Positions 13,850 through 26,139 of a stretch of 64,000 bases of DNA are shown piece by piece. The notes under the pieces were generated by a model that was not told the origin of the DNA, made no database searches, and was given only the letters and a program-made list of their open reading frames with translations. This stretch comes from Metopolophium dirhodum (taxonomy: Eukaryota > Arthropoda > Insecta > Hemiptera > Aphididae). The position numbers were made by a program, and so were the translations under genes. Location: positions 10,104,393 through 10,168,392 of the forward strand of contig NC_083568.1 of NCBI RefSeq assembly GCF_019925205.1. Reading direction: 5' to 3'. Each line of letters starts with the position of its first letter. Positions within the stretch are counted from its first letter, which is position 1.

Positions 13850-14440
13850 TCTCGACGACGGAACGCGTTTTGTTTGATTTCGGGAGAAAAAAAAAAACGC
13901 CCCGGCACACAATGCCGGCGTGTGTGTATACAATGACGCGTACGCGGTAATCCAACAACGGACGACCGAAAAATATGTATTTTCCGATATCGTCTCGCGG
14001 CGGGTGTGACAGACTGACGGACGGAGGACGAACGATGCACCTGCCGGGGCGCGAACGCGGGACGTCCAACCGCGGAGGCGCTCCACATGTGCAATATTAT
14101 ATTTATTATTGCTATCGTTGTAAAGCCGCTGCGGCGTCAATCTCGGCCGAGGGGATCGAATAATGAGCGTATAATTGGCTGGGGACGGAGGGCGGCGGCG
14201 ACGGGTGTATTATATACCCACACAAGCGAATCGACCTATATATATATATACTTAAACACACGCACCTGAAGTACATAGTGTGTGTGTGTGTGTGTGTATA
14301 ACGCGGGGCACAAGTCACCGGAATTATTGTTATTTTTATATACAAATACGCGCGCGAGGTCGATGGCGCATTGTGCGAATATTGATTTTGAGGATCCCGT
14401 TGAGGTTCACAAAACGCCCCTTTGTCGACGCGCCACGGCG
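13560..14440. promoter_or_regulatory. CpG-rich block with CT and GT microsatellites
   Basis: This block is visibly GC- and CpG-rich against its surroundings (GGCGGGCCGCGGCAGC, CCGGGGCGCGAACGCGGGAC, GGAGGGCGGCGGCGACGGG). It contains a pure (CT)n run at 13810-13843 and a (GT)n run at 14279-14298. Several long open frames overlap on both strands. That is expected where stop codons are rare, and none shows a protein motif. CpG-rich blocks of this kind often mark promoter or 5' UTR regions in insects, so the regulatory reading is inference. Confidence 0.35.
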
Positions 14441-15971
14441 CACTGAATAATATACATAAGACATTATATTATGCCGAGTCTCTCGGCCCCGAATATTATA
14501 TAATGCGTGTATGTATGTATATATATATATATATGCTATTATACGCGTTATAATAATATATAAATGAACTGCCGATAAATCCACTCCTTATAATATATAT
14601 AATATTCGACTAAATAAACTCGAGATTCCAACGCGTGTTTTTTGTGTCGCCGTTCCTCCGAGTATATACATCGCGAACCCGGTGCAGTTTATATTATATA
14701 ATATACCTGAATATAATATAATACACTTCTCGGATAGGGCGACCTCCTGCAGCGCGCAGGCGCTTCGGTTCACCGCCGGCACTACAAGAGCAGCAGCACG
14801 CCAACACCATGATATAAGCTAATATTTAAAATAAGTATAGCTAATTACATGTTTGGTTAGGTTATAGTGTACCTAGTCAAATGCGTTGACAATTATTAAC
14901 AAATGACGATTATAATATTATTTTGTATTCCTACCGATTTTTATATAATAATTACAAAAATTAAAGGGCTCTAAATCTGTGAGCTCCCGTGGTTTGAGCC
15001 TCACTCAGCTCCCCCACATCTAAATCCGCAGGCGTTTGATTGGTACATACAATTTTCTTACGTGATATTTTGCAAAATATTTCGGAATAGATTTATATTG
15101 GTTTCGAGTTAATATTATCGTAATTTACTCTGACGGTCATCACGATTTTCTTTTTCCAACAAACCTTTTATTAGATTGGTGTCGTTTCATGCATTGCTAT
15201 TTTACATGATGTTTTGGTGTTTATAGTTTTGTTTTTCTCATATTATTATTACGACGATTTTTTTTTATTGCATATGGCACTATTATTGCATTACGACGAT
15301 GAGTCGCCTTTTCACATTAACGCAGCATGGGCGTTTATAGACTTACCACTGCGTGGGAAGGAAAATAAACGAATTCTATAGGTATAGGCATAACCCTCTA
15401 AGATGATTATACATTTATGAATTATCAATTAAATGATTTTATGACTATAACTTAATTATATTTTAATTATATATATATATTATGAATAGATTATTAGGGA
15501 TTATTAACAGTTTTCATTTTTTTTTTTTTAGTAGATTTCTTTAAATTGGTTTTAAAAAGTTAAAATATTTTTTTATTTTATTTTTATAAAATTTTATTTG
15601 ACATTAACAATCTATACTATTTTTAGCACAATGAATTTATATGATAAAAATAAAAGTAGAACAACATGAATGTTGTGAATAAGCAGCCACCCATTAGAGG
15701 CTCTTGGCTAATGATAATGGTTCAAATATTTAAACTACATTTTTGACGCTACCTATACTTGTTTTTGTTATATAATACTGATCAGTGATGAGTTATTAGT
15801 TTTTGGTTTTTGTTTTCAATAAGTACAACGGCTTACAAATTATTTTTACTCTATAGGCTGTTGCCTGTTTGTGTAGAATGTACATATTCGCATCTGTTTA
15901 AAGTTCCACGTTTCCAAAGTACCTACTTTTATGGCTATATAATAATATATACTTATATTATCTTGTTAATA
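14441..15971. other. No gene recognised
   Basis: A CpG-containing stretch to about 14800 is followed by AT-rich DNA. The patch at 14970-15050 (GAGCTCCCGTGGTTTGAGCC) has a different composition from its surroundings and may be an unclassified repeat fragment. No coding evidence. Confidence 0.45.
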
Positions 15972-16408
15972 TTAAAAGAATGTCAGCGCACCATTTGTTT
16001 TCTCTCTCTCTCTGACCCACACGCAACATCAAAAAATGTATGTTTAGCAGAACTAACCCTATGTTGTACTATTAATATTAGATAGAATTCACTTATCATC
16101 AAACTTTAAGCTAATAACATAACATGCGTCCCTTCGTTGGATTTTCACGATACTTAAATTTTATAGAATTTACAAGCATTTTTAAATTGCAATAATTTAG
16201 ACGCTCATAACTTACATACAAATTAAAATATCATAAAATAGAGGCATAGTAGGTCACAGACTATGTTCTTTAACTAAATGTTTGATAGTAGGTGAATTCA
16301 CTTTGATTTTAAAAGTAATAACACAGGGGTGTTTATTTTAAACGTAAATATGGCATGTTGCGCGTGGGTTATAGAGAAAAAACAAATAGTACGCTGACAT
16401 CCTCTTAA
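15972..16408. mobile_element. TTAA-flanked long-TIR MITE, copy 1
   Basis: TTAA occurs at 15972-15975 and 16405-16408. The left end AAGAATGTCAGCGCACC-ATTTG pairs with the complement of the right end, GAGGATGTCAGCGTACTATTTG. The inverted similarity continues inward for roughly 150 bp, including GACCCACACGCAACAT against ATAACCCACGCGCAACAT, and GAATTCAC near 16085 and 16293. It is 437 bp long with no coding frame. It shares its ends and size with 22673-23115. TTAA is the target of piggyBac-type transposases, but the termini do not start with the usual CCC, so the superfamily is uncertain. Confidence 0.75.
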
Positions 16409-16539
16409 AAGAAATTGTTTGGACTAATTTTCAGTAGCGTTGCACGTTATTAAGGATATCTCTACACCATTGATATTAAATATAATATTAAAACTGTTAA
16501 AAATCAAACTTATTATTTTTAAAATATAAACTATCTATC

Positions 16540-17030
16540 GATAGATAATATTGTGTTTGAAATCTATATATATATAAATAAGTGTACATTTTTAATACAT
16601 TTTATAACTCAAGATCCACAGAACCGATTTCGATAAAAATTTCAGGGCATATTAAGACTGATATGTAGATGGTTTCTGTGAAGTTTGTACGCTGTGCAAA
16701 AAGTGGTTCCGGAGTTGTGGCCTCTTAGTGCACACCTGGTGACATGGCCAAAAACAACAACAACGTCTATACAATTATTTTTATCTATATATATAACCCA
16801 TAGTAACCATTAAAAAACAAAAATTTCTATCGTAAATCTCAAAATTCCTGTTTGAGTACCTACCGGGGGTGATCACTTCCCTTTTTAAATTAGCCTATGA
16901 CACTCACAAAGAATGTGGCTTTGTATCGGTGAAAGAATTTTCGAAATCAGTTCAGTAGTTTCGGAGTTTATCCCGAACATACAATAACAAACGCTATAAT
17001 TTTATATATTAGTATAGATATAGTTAAAAA
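16540..17030 (+). repeat. Retroelement-like or Helitron-like repeat with a TTATATATTAGTATAGAT-type tail
   Basis: The 3' part reads TTTCGAAATCAGTTCAGTAG, then TTTCGGAG, and ends TTTTATATATTAGTATAGAT. This resembles the 3' tails of RTE-type LINEs and associated short elements common in arthropods. The 5' part (CCACAGAACCGATTTCGAT, AAAGTGGTTCCGGAGTTGTG) is of the same style. No reverse-transcriptase frame is present, so this is a short or truncated copy. The start, ATCTATATATATATAAAT, is roughly complementary to the end. The class is tentative. Confidence 0.4.
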
Positions 17031-18506
17031 TGAATGTTTGTGTGTAGATTAGACCTCTGGGAAGAAGATAAGCTAATTTAAAAAGTGTTAAATTCGTTTT
17101 TTTTTTATTCATTGGATTTTAGTACGGTTGCGTTAGGCTTTTGTATTAATTGATTATATTAATCCTCCGTAGGTGGAATTAAGTAAAAATGACAAACTTG
17201 GTACAATTTTTGATACTTTAGAGTTAAATCATACACTTACGTACGAACAGCACGGGGTCAGCGATCTACCGCAGAATTTTTATTCCGGGCAACAGAAAGG
17301 TTAAGATAAATTTTGAACACCAAACACCATACACCGAATATTAAATAACGAATTGAACAAAGTTTGAGTCATATAGAATTGGTTCATTTAACGGGCAACG
17401 AAGTGCCAGCCGGATCAGCTATAGTTGTTTATAAAAACTAAAAAGGGAATATTATATTACTATATTAGACTATACAGTCAAAGCAGATACAAAAGTCACA
17501 TCGAAAGAAAAACTATTTGTGTAAGCATTAAAATTTATTGAAAACATGTTTCTTATCTATATATTAAATCAACAGTTGTTTTTAACTAATAATTTATTGC
17601 GCGTTTAAATATATTTCGTAAGATTAAATAAAAATGTTATCAATTTATTACTATGGTTAAAACGTCGAAAAATCTCAATTATCAACTATTACAAATTACA
17701 CCTATTTATAAATTATTTTAACTCGTCGATAGGTACAACTTACTGTTTTACATTTATTAAATAATAAAACTTGTTTAATAAAAAATATTAGAGATCTGTA
17801 GAGTTTAGTCTTTAGTACTAATCTGTTTTTTTAGCATTTATATAAAATTAATGAATTATATTTTTTGATTGATTTATTGATAAATTGCCAGTTGTTGTTT
17901 CTAATCAGTTCACGGCCCACGGTATACCGTTGCACACTGCAAGAGTTTCTAGGATTTTTTTCAAGGGGGGGGGGGAGGGGGTATACAATATTTAATAGAC
18001 ATTCAGTATATACACATATTATATTCATATTATTATACACATGTTGTATTGTGTATACAATTTGATCTCCACCCCTAAATGTATAACCCCTATATCCCCC
18101 CCCCCCCGTAGCAATATTCCATTGTTAAAAGTGGAATTGAAAAAAAAAAAATACATCATCACGTGTAAAATTTCTTGACGTAAATAATAACTAATATTTA
18201 TGGCAAAAAAAAAATTATAACATATCTCTATGTGATTAATCCATACTTCAAAATTACTCTAAATGTTATAAATAATTTTCAAAATATCTAAAATTGAATT
18301 TGTAAGTATAATTGTATATTTGTATAGTTAGGTTTAGGTATATAAGTTAAACAGTTAAGTTTAAAGGTGGTTCTGAAAAATCACATTAAAATACCTTTAA
18401 TATGTCAAAAATGCCTCAATATTTTATTCAAAACATATCCAAAGGTGCCACAAATCATGGGGACCAAAGCAAAAAAAAACGGTTTAACTTTTACATTAAT
18501 GGATGC
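17031..18506. other. No gene recognised; opposed G- and C-runs
   Basis: AT-rich. A G-rich run (11 G, A, 5 G) lies at 17965-17981 and a C12 run at about 18097-18108, about 115 bp apart in opposite orientation. The open frame at 18367-18558 merges into the dispersed repeat end listed at 18507 and shows no protein motif. Confidence 0.45.
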
Positions 18507-18570
18507 ATTAAATTTTAATTCAATGATAATAGTTATTACTTACAAAAAACGATCATGAGCGGAGACTGAC
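18507..18570 (+). repeat. Dispersed repeat end carrying GAGCGGAGAC
   Basis: TTAAATTTTAATTCAATGAT, followed about 25 bp later by AAAACGATCATGAGCGGAGAC, also occurs at 31293-31355. The same end is found in reverse orientation at 26688-26760. Three matching ends in one window mark a dispersed family. The body of this copy probably extends leftwards from here, but its other boundary was not found. Confidence 0.6.
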
Positions 18571-19295
18571 AGACATTAAATATAGGCTATATTACTACAG
18601 AGGATATTTTAATAGTGTATTATTATTTATTATCAAGTAAAATTATTGTTGTGTCACATCTATTTAAGATTGATTCTCTTACTTAAAAAAATATGAATCA
18701 ATGTGGGCTGTGGCTATATAATAATATAAAGTATTATGTAATGACCGTGAACTTCATCTGTTTTTCTTTCTCTATTCTTCATCGAATTTTTTCCAGACTC
18801 TCTTTATCCGTATATTCCCTATCCTAGAACACAATACACATTTAGGTATTTATTTTCGTTTTGCCCGTTAATGTGGGAATTGGTGAATTTTATGTTTTGT
18901 CACTTAGGTACAAGTTACAATATTATCACACATTCACACGCGTGACATATTATAAATTTAAGAAGAAGAGTTTTCAATTTATATAACAATTTACAACTTT
19001 CAATCGGTAAGATTGATCTATAGTTTAAAATGTTAAGAATATTGTGAAAACAGATTAACATAATTCATGATATGTTTTTTTATATTGCTATATTAAAGTG
19101 TTTTACCATTAGTAATGCGGTAGGTTGATTTAATTATTGCCGAAAATATTGCATTTATTATTTTAATTAGTATTTAATTAAATATTATGATAGTATATTA
19201 TAATTATATTGCTACCATATTATTATAATATTGTTAGTGACTTTTGAGTCAATACGGTAAACCTACTACCTAGTACAGTCCATGGTAAAAATAGG

Positions 19296-19700
19296 TTTAA
19301 TAGTTTAAAATTAATCTAAATATTTTGAAAATGTCATTGCATGTAATAAAGTTTATAATATAAGTACGTAAAAGTTTTATGTCCACACGAAAAATGTTTT
19401 TAAATTACAATGAAATATCTAACATTTTTATTCTTGTTTAAATATCTAATTTCGTTCAAATTTGAACTTAGAATGTCTATAAAAAAAAAAATATGATGAT
19501 ATATTTTTCAAATTATTAGGTTACAATATTATAAACTATCTACGAGAAATCTTGGAAACCTATTACTTTAAATCCTATTAGCCATAAAAATTGAACACAC
19601 AATAATGTTTCAAATTTTCGTGATACTCTATCACTGATATTGACTAATTTTGGCAAAATAAATTTGAACTTCAAAATTGAAACTTTCAAAATTATTTGAA
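19296..19700 (+). repeat. Dispersed AT-rich repeat, related to 50876-51250
   Basis: The stretch shares an ordered set of words with 50876-51250. These include TCTAAATATTTTGAAAATG near its start, TAAAAGTTT with a following GT-rich word, and TTTCGTTCAAA further on. The match is diffuse, and I judged it by eye without an alignment. No coding content. Confidence 0.45.
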
Positions 19701-21649
19701 AATTGTATCTTAATATTATATTATAGAAAATGCTAATATTTAGGTATATCTGGTAAAAATTACTATTGCAATTTTTTAATTATTACAAAAAAAAAAATCG
19801 ATTTTGTCTCAATACTCTCCTCAATGTTTAATGATATTATATATACTTTTACAGTTTAGACATTTACAGTTTTATTAATGTTTGTTATTGTGCCAAGGAC
19901 TATACGTATACACATAATATATAATATAATTTTAAATATATTGTATAGTTTGTGTACCATCGTAATAACTACTTAATTTATTTGGGTTATTTATGTACGC
20001 ATATATTATATTTATTTTACGCTATACCTATACTATAACAAACATAATGAGCGAAAATTGTCTAAATCATTACGAAATAATAATATCTTCCACGTAAATT
20101 TTATCTCTGAACATAGAACATTAACTTAAATTGCTCGCAATAATAATTTATATCAGAACTCACACAAATGGATATAATATCATATTATTATACATTTGTA
20201 CACAGAATATACTGTGACATTTCACATTAGCAGTTATAGTACATTACAGTTGAATTATATGGAACTTGCTATACATATTAAATAATAAATTGTATACCTA
20301 CCTACTTACATTTATAACATGTATCATCATGACGTACGGGCTAAATGTCTTGTGTATGAATACAATATTATTTGTTGGGTATTTTAAACTAAATTTCCAC
20401 AATTTTATCAAAATTGCTTGAGTGAAAAATATATTATATTACTGAGCAAAAATATAACGCAAAGCTATTTTCACCGGGGTAATGATGCGTATAAAGGTAA
20501 AAAAAATAATAATAATAATAATAATCATAATAATAAATACCTAATCCCGTATTTAATTATAAAATTAATGTCAAAGGCTATTAGGGTAGTATAATAGTAT
20601 TATTTTTAAATAGATTAGTGCTGTTACATAATGGCGTAAATTACTTCTTTTTCTTTTATTATACTACTAAAAATAATAACACGGTCTCGTAAAAAACGTT
20701 TAATGTAATACAATTAAAAAGACATTTTTTTTTTTTTTTTAATGCACCTCGTCAAAATACATTATACTTGGATGCTATAATCAAGACATTTAGTATTTCT
20801 AAAATTAAAATATTATGATATTCATTTCTTCGGTCGCATGTTTTATCTTTATCTTTTTATTACTATTACTATTTTATTTTTGTTCAAGCAACGACGTAAT
20901 TAAACACTGCAACATTTACACCGCGCGCGCAATATCATGTACATTTATATTATATATATATACGTGCTTATAAAGTGACCTAACAGAGTTTTGTCTGCAT
21001 TAAACATTGAACTAATGGTGTAGAATTAATACACTCTTCACATCGGCGGTGGCGTAAAACGTACTAGATAAAATCGCGAGTTCAAAAGTCACGGGGCCGT
21101 TGAAGTAATAATGGCCACGGCGGTGTTGAAATAAACTGTAGGCGGATATTGCATTTAAAAACATGAAGGGTGCTCAATTTTCGAAACTTATTAGCTATTA
21201 CATGCGAAACATTTGTATTGTTGTTTTTCGGTATACGCCCCGACGTTGACAAGGGACACAACCCTTTTCGTCCCCTTTTCCGCATTAATTCTAACGTTAC
21301 AGTTCATTAAGTTTTTGCACAAGAAATATATTTGACAGTGTCCGTTTGAGTGAGCATTTACGTTATTATGTTATAACAGTTGTCCGAATACTGTGCAGCG
21401 TGTCTATCTATAATACAATACCATAAGTGCCAACCGAACGAGAAAAATGAAAATACCTAAACGGTTTCATATTCGCACATTTCACATGGATCGTTTTAGA
21501 CACCACCGGGAATATTGAGTTTAAACACTATCGTATACCTTATTTTTGAGCAAAATGTCTAAACACATAAGATTATTACCGATAGCTACTTATATAGATT
21601 CCGAACACACAGCGATATAGGTACTTATAGGTATTTTTCTTCTACTATA
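19701..21649. other. No gene recognised
   Basis: Strongly AT-rich to about 20900, with an AAT microsatellite at about 20507-20523 and a T run at 20726-20741. A less AT-rich patch at 21040-21300 has only an unconvincing 67-codon minus-strand frame. Nothing else is supported. Confidence 0.45.
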
Positions 21650-21835
21650 CAGTTTTTAATAATCTGATTTTTGGAATTTTCAAATATACCTATACTATTA
21701 TAGACCATATTTTCAAACTCTTGAGTTTTTCTGGACTACTTAAGGAGTGATCACATATGGAGATCCAAACTTCCGCTTTTTAAATGAGAATTCACTCTGT
21801 AAATTATTTAACGGATCATTTTTCTGAAAATGTAC
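21650..21835 (+). mobile_element. Single arm of the CAGGGTGATT-type MITE
   Basis: ATCTGATTTTTGGAATTTTC, AGGAGTGATCACATATGGAGA and AAATTATTTAACGGATCATT occur here in the same order as in the complement of 39480-39680, the right arm of the complete element at 38299-39718. No second arm lies nearby, so this is a fragment. Confidence 0.55.
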
Positions 21836-22013
21836 TTACTTATATTGTATAATATAATAAATTCTTTACTTAAGGAAAAAGTGGTGGTGGTGGTGGGGGA
21901 GGGGGGTGAATCATCCAGTTGGTATTTTGAGTATCTATGTCGTTTTCTTAGTGATTTCCTATTATTATGATTTTTTTTTTTAACATGTTAAGCGCCATGT
22001 CATTTTTCGTCAC

Positions 22014-22121
22014 GTGTACCATTTTTGGTACACTTGTTGTTTTACGAATACGTTTTTGTGTACCATTATAGGTACACGGGAGTCTTGCCTAAAAGTGTTA
22101 AATGTACCTCCTGTGGTACAC
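22014..22121. repeat. Three spaced palindromes at exact 44-bp pitch
   Basis: Three 20-bp palindromes of the form GTGTACC-N6-GGTACAC start at 22014, 22058 and 22102; the third has ATGTACC on its left half. The 7+6+7 geometry and the 44-bp period are exact, while the 6-bp cores (ATTTTT, ATTATA, TCCTGT) and the 24-bp linkers are unrelated in sequence. TTAA sits 22 bp before the first palindrome (21988-21991) and again just before the third (22098-22101). They may be transposase or transcription-factor binding sites within a small TTAA-flanked element. The protein that binds them is unknown. Confidence 0.85.
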
Positions 22122-22547
22122 ATAAATACGATTTGAATACAGGAAAATATTTCTTAGTCCACCAGACAAACAAATTTTTGACTAGTCCATTGAAATATTA
22201 AAAAATCAATTTTTTAGGTAAACAAAATCGAAAAAAACAATTATAATTTGAAATAATATTATAGAACACGACCGACCGCGTACGCGCGTATACGACAACT
22301 AACAACTATCAAGCGACAGTTAACGATTCAATAGGTATTATTTGTATACAAATCTAAAAATATACTTTTCCCAACAACCATATCTTACAATTAATAATAC
22401 AAAATCATTATCAGTAATGAAACCGCACTCAAAGAGTGGTCAAAAATAGTATTATTTACAGTTACAATTCAACGATATTACCCAATTAACGAAATTATAA
22501 TTAATTAATGAATTATATTTAGATATCTGACATTCCCAGGGGACTAC

Positions 22548-22567
22548 GTGTACAATATTTGGTACAC
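22548..22567. repeat. Fourth copy of the spaced palindrome
   Basis: GTGTACA-ATATTT-GGTACAC has the same 7+6+7 geometry as the three sites at 22014-22121, with one mismatch in the left half. It lies 446 bp beyond the third site, close to but not exactly ten 44-bp steps. It is probably part of the same element, or a remnant of a second copy. Confidence 0.7.
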
Positions 22568-22672
22568 TATTGAAAATCAGCAATTCCGATACAAAATCAC
22601 ATTTTATAATCAAATAATAAACTAAAATAAATAAATTTGACACACAAAAATTAAACAATTATTTTCTTGTTA

Positions 22673-23115
22673 TTAAGAGGATGTCAGCGCACTATTTGTT
22701 TTCTCTCTTTGACCCACGCACAACATAGACAAAACGCATTTGCGCAGAATCGTTTTTTCTATGTTTTCAAGTAATCTTAGAGTAAAATCACCCATTACAA
22801 AAAAGATAGAGAATAATATTTTCGAGGGAATGTCATATCGATTTTAGATTTTATTGTTATTTGACTTTGTATTTGAGTTTCAAAATAAACAAAAAAATGT
22901 TGTAAATTTAAATGTTTAAATTGTTTTGAAACAATATTTAGAGAAATCGATATGACATTCCCTCAAAAATATTATCCTCTATCTTTTTATTATGGGTGAT
23001 TTTACTCTTAAGATTACTTAAAAACATAGAAAAAACGATTCTGCGCAAATGCGTTTTGTCTATGTAGCGCGTGGGCCAGAGAGAGAAAACCAATAGTGCG
23101 TTGTCATCCTCTTAA
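22673..23115. mobile_element. TTAA-flanked long-TIR MITE, copy 2
   Basis: TTAA occurs at 22673-22676 and 23112-23115. Left arm 22677-22850 begins GAGGATGTCAGCGCAC. It is mirrored by right arm 22935-23111, whose complement begins GAGGATGACAACGCAC. Shared internal words include CGCATTTGCGCAGAATCG, GGGAATGTCATATCGAT and ATCACCCATTA against its complement. The arms are about 175 bp with a loop of about 85 bp. It is 443 bp long, close to copy 1 at 15972-16408, with the same ends. It has no transposase and is a non-autonomous element. Confidence 0.85.
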
Positions 23116-24916
23116 TAATCTGATAGAATCCTGCAAAATGTATTTTAAGTTTGAGATTTTTGAAAAATAATTTTTTTATTGGTATGCGGTGGGTTTAAGA
23201 TATCGGTTATTCGGTAAAAACTCAATATGTACATTGTACAATGTAAAATAATAATATATATTTTTAATTGTTATATAAAATATATTATGGATATGTAGGT
23301 TTTAAATATAACTATACTGTCTTTGAAACACTTTTGTGATAAAAAGTAATAACCGAGCTCACATTGTGAACAGTGGCTGATAAAAATTACAAACAGGCTA
23401 TGTGCGGGATGAAATTCCTCTTCATGAATATTATATTTTAGATAATATTTTGGGCTATTATCTTACTATCGCAGTGTCGCTGTAAAAGTGAAATTTGAAT
23501 TTATCTCCGTTAATTTAAGCTCACTTACATAAATGTATAATATACTAATTAGTCTCATCTATCAGTACCAACAATACTTAAAATGTCTTATCACTTGTTT
23601 AAGCTACGAGTTTGTTTATATATTTTATACAACTTATATAGGTGTATAAATTATTGCTCACCACGAGTTTCATTCTTAGATCAATCACTGATAGAAAACA
23701 TAATATCATGCGTCCTTATATTGTCATATTTTTTTTATCCAAATAAATTGTAGAATGAACTTAAAAATGTATTTCATTTCCAAATTGTACTTGTTGTAAC
23801 TTTCTTTCTATGGGTAAACATAATGATCTTAATATACGAATGGGTTAGCTAATATATAGGAATCAGATTGAATGGACAAATAATAAATTTAAACGACGGA
23901 GGTTAAAGAAATATTTATAATTTATGGTTCGCAATAAATATAATATTATACTCGTGTGGGATTATGAATGCCCCTTGACAATATTATGATTTGGTAATGA
24001 TATAATCACACATAATGATCCATACTAACCATTAGTCATCGATTTTAATAGTGCATATTATTGTATGTATACAACGACGCGTTTGGTGTATAATGGTGAT
24101 TGATTTTTATACAACAGTATAAATATGTATATTATACTAGGTACTCCTATTCAAATTCTAAACCAAACGAAAACCAATATTTACTAAATTTCATAATATT
24201 ATAACATTTAATCGGGATCGTTGCAATGAACTTTGATAAAACGTATTTTCATATAATCACAGGTATACCTACTACAATTTACGAAACACTAATAAATATT
24301 ACTAATAATATATTTATCATTAATTTCTACTCGAATTTACATAATAATATTATTAGCTATATTGCCAGAAACAAATTATAGGTATGAAAACAAAATTCGA
24401 CGATTAATCATAAAATTATATCAGTTAGATAAGAAAATGGTTTTTATGAAAAATAAATCATACAAAATCACTCAACGGAAATAATATTATACTTTTACCC
24501 GATAGATTTAATATTGAATAAAATAATAATCTAAATTCTTTATAGTTGGCTGTAAATGTATATAACATTCTAACAACTGTGATATAATTTATAGTATTAA
24601 TTTATTATTATAATACTCATTTCAATAGCTAGTAAAATATTCATTTTATTTTTAAATGGCAGTGTCAGTCAAATTGCGTAACGTTCTCATTGATATCATA
24701 AAGACTATTTTTCAAAGTTTTGTTCGTTTAGTTAATTGTTTTATAATTTATTCAAACATGAAATTTTCAACATTTTAAATGATGAATCAATTCCGAAACT
24801 AATCATTTAATAAAAGTATAGTGATTTTTCTTAAATTAATAATGGTTGAATTTTATCCATACAAATAAACAAAAAACACTGTGAGTTGCATATATGCCAA
24901 CTTCATGTTATATAGT
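23116..24916. other. No gene recognised
   Basis: Strongly AT-rich DNA with many short TA-rich words and no open frame of interest, no clear inverted repeat and no recognisable element end. Confidence 0.5.
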
Positions 24917-25880
24917 TAATATGCCCATCTTCTGGTCAGCATTACAGCCTCACTCTTTTGATGGGTGAGCTGGAGACCTCTACTCGCCATCCATCTATCA
25001 ACTTGTTCCTATACGTGATTGATTAAGTCCTCTAGTAAACAGATCCTGTTCTCGTTACACCAACCACGGCTAGATCATCAGTAAATCCATCCAGATAAAC
25101 GCCTGCAAGCACTTGAATCGTCAATAGGTCATCGTAAGCAGAATTCCACAGGATTGACCCAGGACCGAACCCTGAGGAATACCGCAAGTCACTGGTCTAG
25201 AGTCTAGTCGATCCCGCCTTATCAACCAATAATACGCGGTCCAACAACCAGGACCACAGCATCGCAACCAGATACTCAGGACTACCTTATTCCTGAGAGA
25301 TGCGTCGATGACAGACCATAGGAGCGTGTGAAAGGTGTTTTTCAAATCCAGAGTAACGAGCACACAGAGGTCCTTCGTACGCCCTTACTTTGTGGCTGCG
25401 CTTGGGATCTCGAAGAAGGACGCAACTGCCGATGTAGTAGAGATGCCTTTCCTGCAGCCAAACTGGTTCGGGGCTCTCTTCGTTGCTTGGGCGTCGAAAT
25501 GATTCTCCAGTCTTTGGACAAGCAATCTCTCCAGCAACTTGCCTGGAGTGTCCAGGAGGCATATCGGCCGGTAGCTGGAAGGGGTTTCCCTTGGCCCCTG
25601 TGGATCAGCACCAGTTTTGCCCTCTTCCAGAAGGCGGGGAACTCGCAGACGTCTGTTCTACGTTTCCTTGAAGCATTTCGTTTGGGGATCCCCAATGGAT
25701 ATCCGGTCTTTCCCGCTAAGAGGAGCTTTCTCAGAGTAAATCTTCAGCCGTGAACTCCGGTAGTGGGCACATGAACTCTAGCTCGTCTGTCTCCGGGTTG
25801 AGTGCGTCAAAAATGTTGTATACAGCCAGTGATGCTCCATATTATGCTCTGTCCAGGTTAATCTGCAGACATTTAACAAT
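24917..25880 (-). pseudogene. Non-LTR retrotransposon reverse transcriptase, decayed
   Basis: Read on the minus strand, the segment gives the ordered RT landmarks of a LINE in shifting frames. From N to C these are FPAFWKRAKLVLIHRGQGKP (about 25595-25650), then LVTLDLKNTFHTL (about 25325-25363), then GIPQGSVLG (25157-25183). After a one-base shift come WNSAYDDLL and the catalytic-type GFTDDLAVVG (FTDD at 25074-25085), then WMASRGLQLTHQKSEAVMLT at the lower end. The last motif is the usual segment after the catalytic box. Several frameshifts and an in-frame TAG after the FTDD box show that it is dead. No endonuclease domain, 5' UTR or poly(A) tail is visible, so only the central RT domain survives. 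The clade is not determined; the style is R1/LOA-like. Confidence 0.92.
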
Positions 25881-26139
25881 CTATCGATAGATCGGGATGG
25901 TTTCATTTTTTTATATCTATAAACAGCTTATAAATAATCAAAATATTTTTGAAAATTGAATAGTGTATTGTGTATAGAAAATGGTCTTATAAACATCCAG
26001 TGAAAATTTAAAATATCCTAGGTCTATGGATTTAATTACACAAAAAAAAAAGATTTTGTCGAAAAGTGGTTTGGCGTAAAAATCCTTGTTTTTATTTTTT
26101 TTTCCACGACGCTTTTGAACAATGCTGTGAATTTTCAAA
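25881..26139. other. No gene recognised
   Basis: AT-rich flank between the reverse-transcriptase remnant and the next dispersed repeat. It includes an ATCTATCGATAGAT palindrome at 25880-25893. Confidence 0.5.

Noticed and set aside
13673..14163. Several overlapping open frames on both strands
   Set aside because: They cover a CT microsatellite and CpG-rich DNA with few stop codons; compositions are repetitive and no domain is visible.
22014..22121. CRISPR array
   Set aside because: Regular spacing is present, but the repeats are divergent palindromes in a eukaryotic context with no cas genes, and the units are only three in number.
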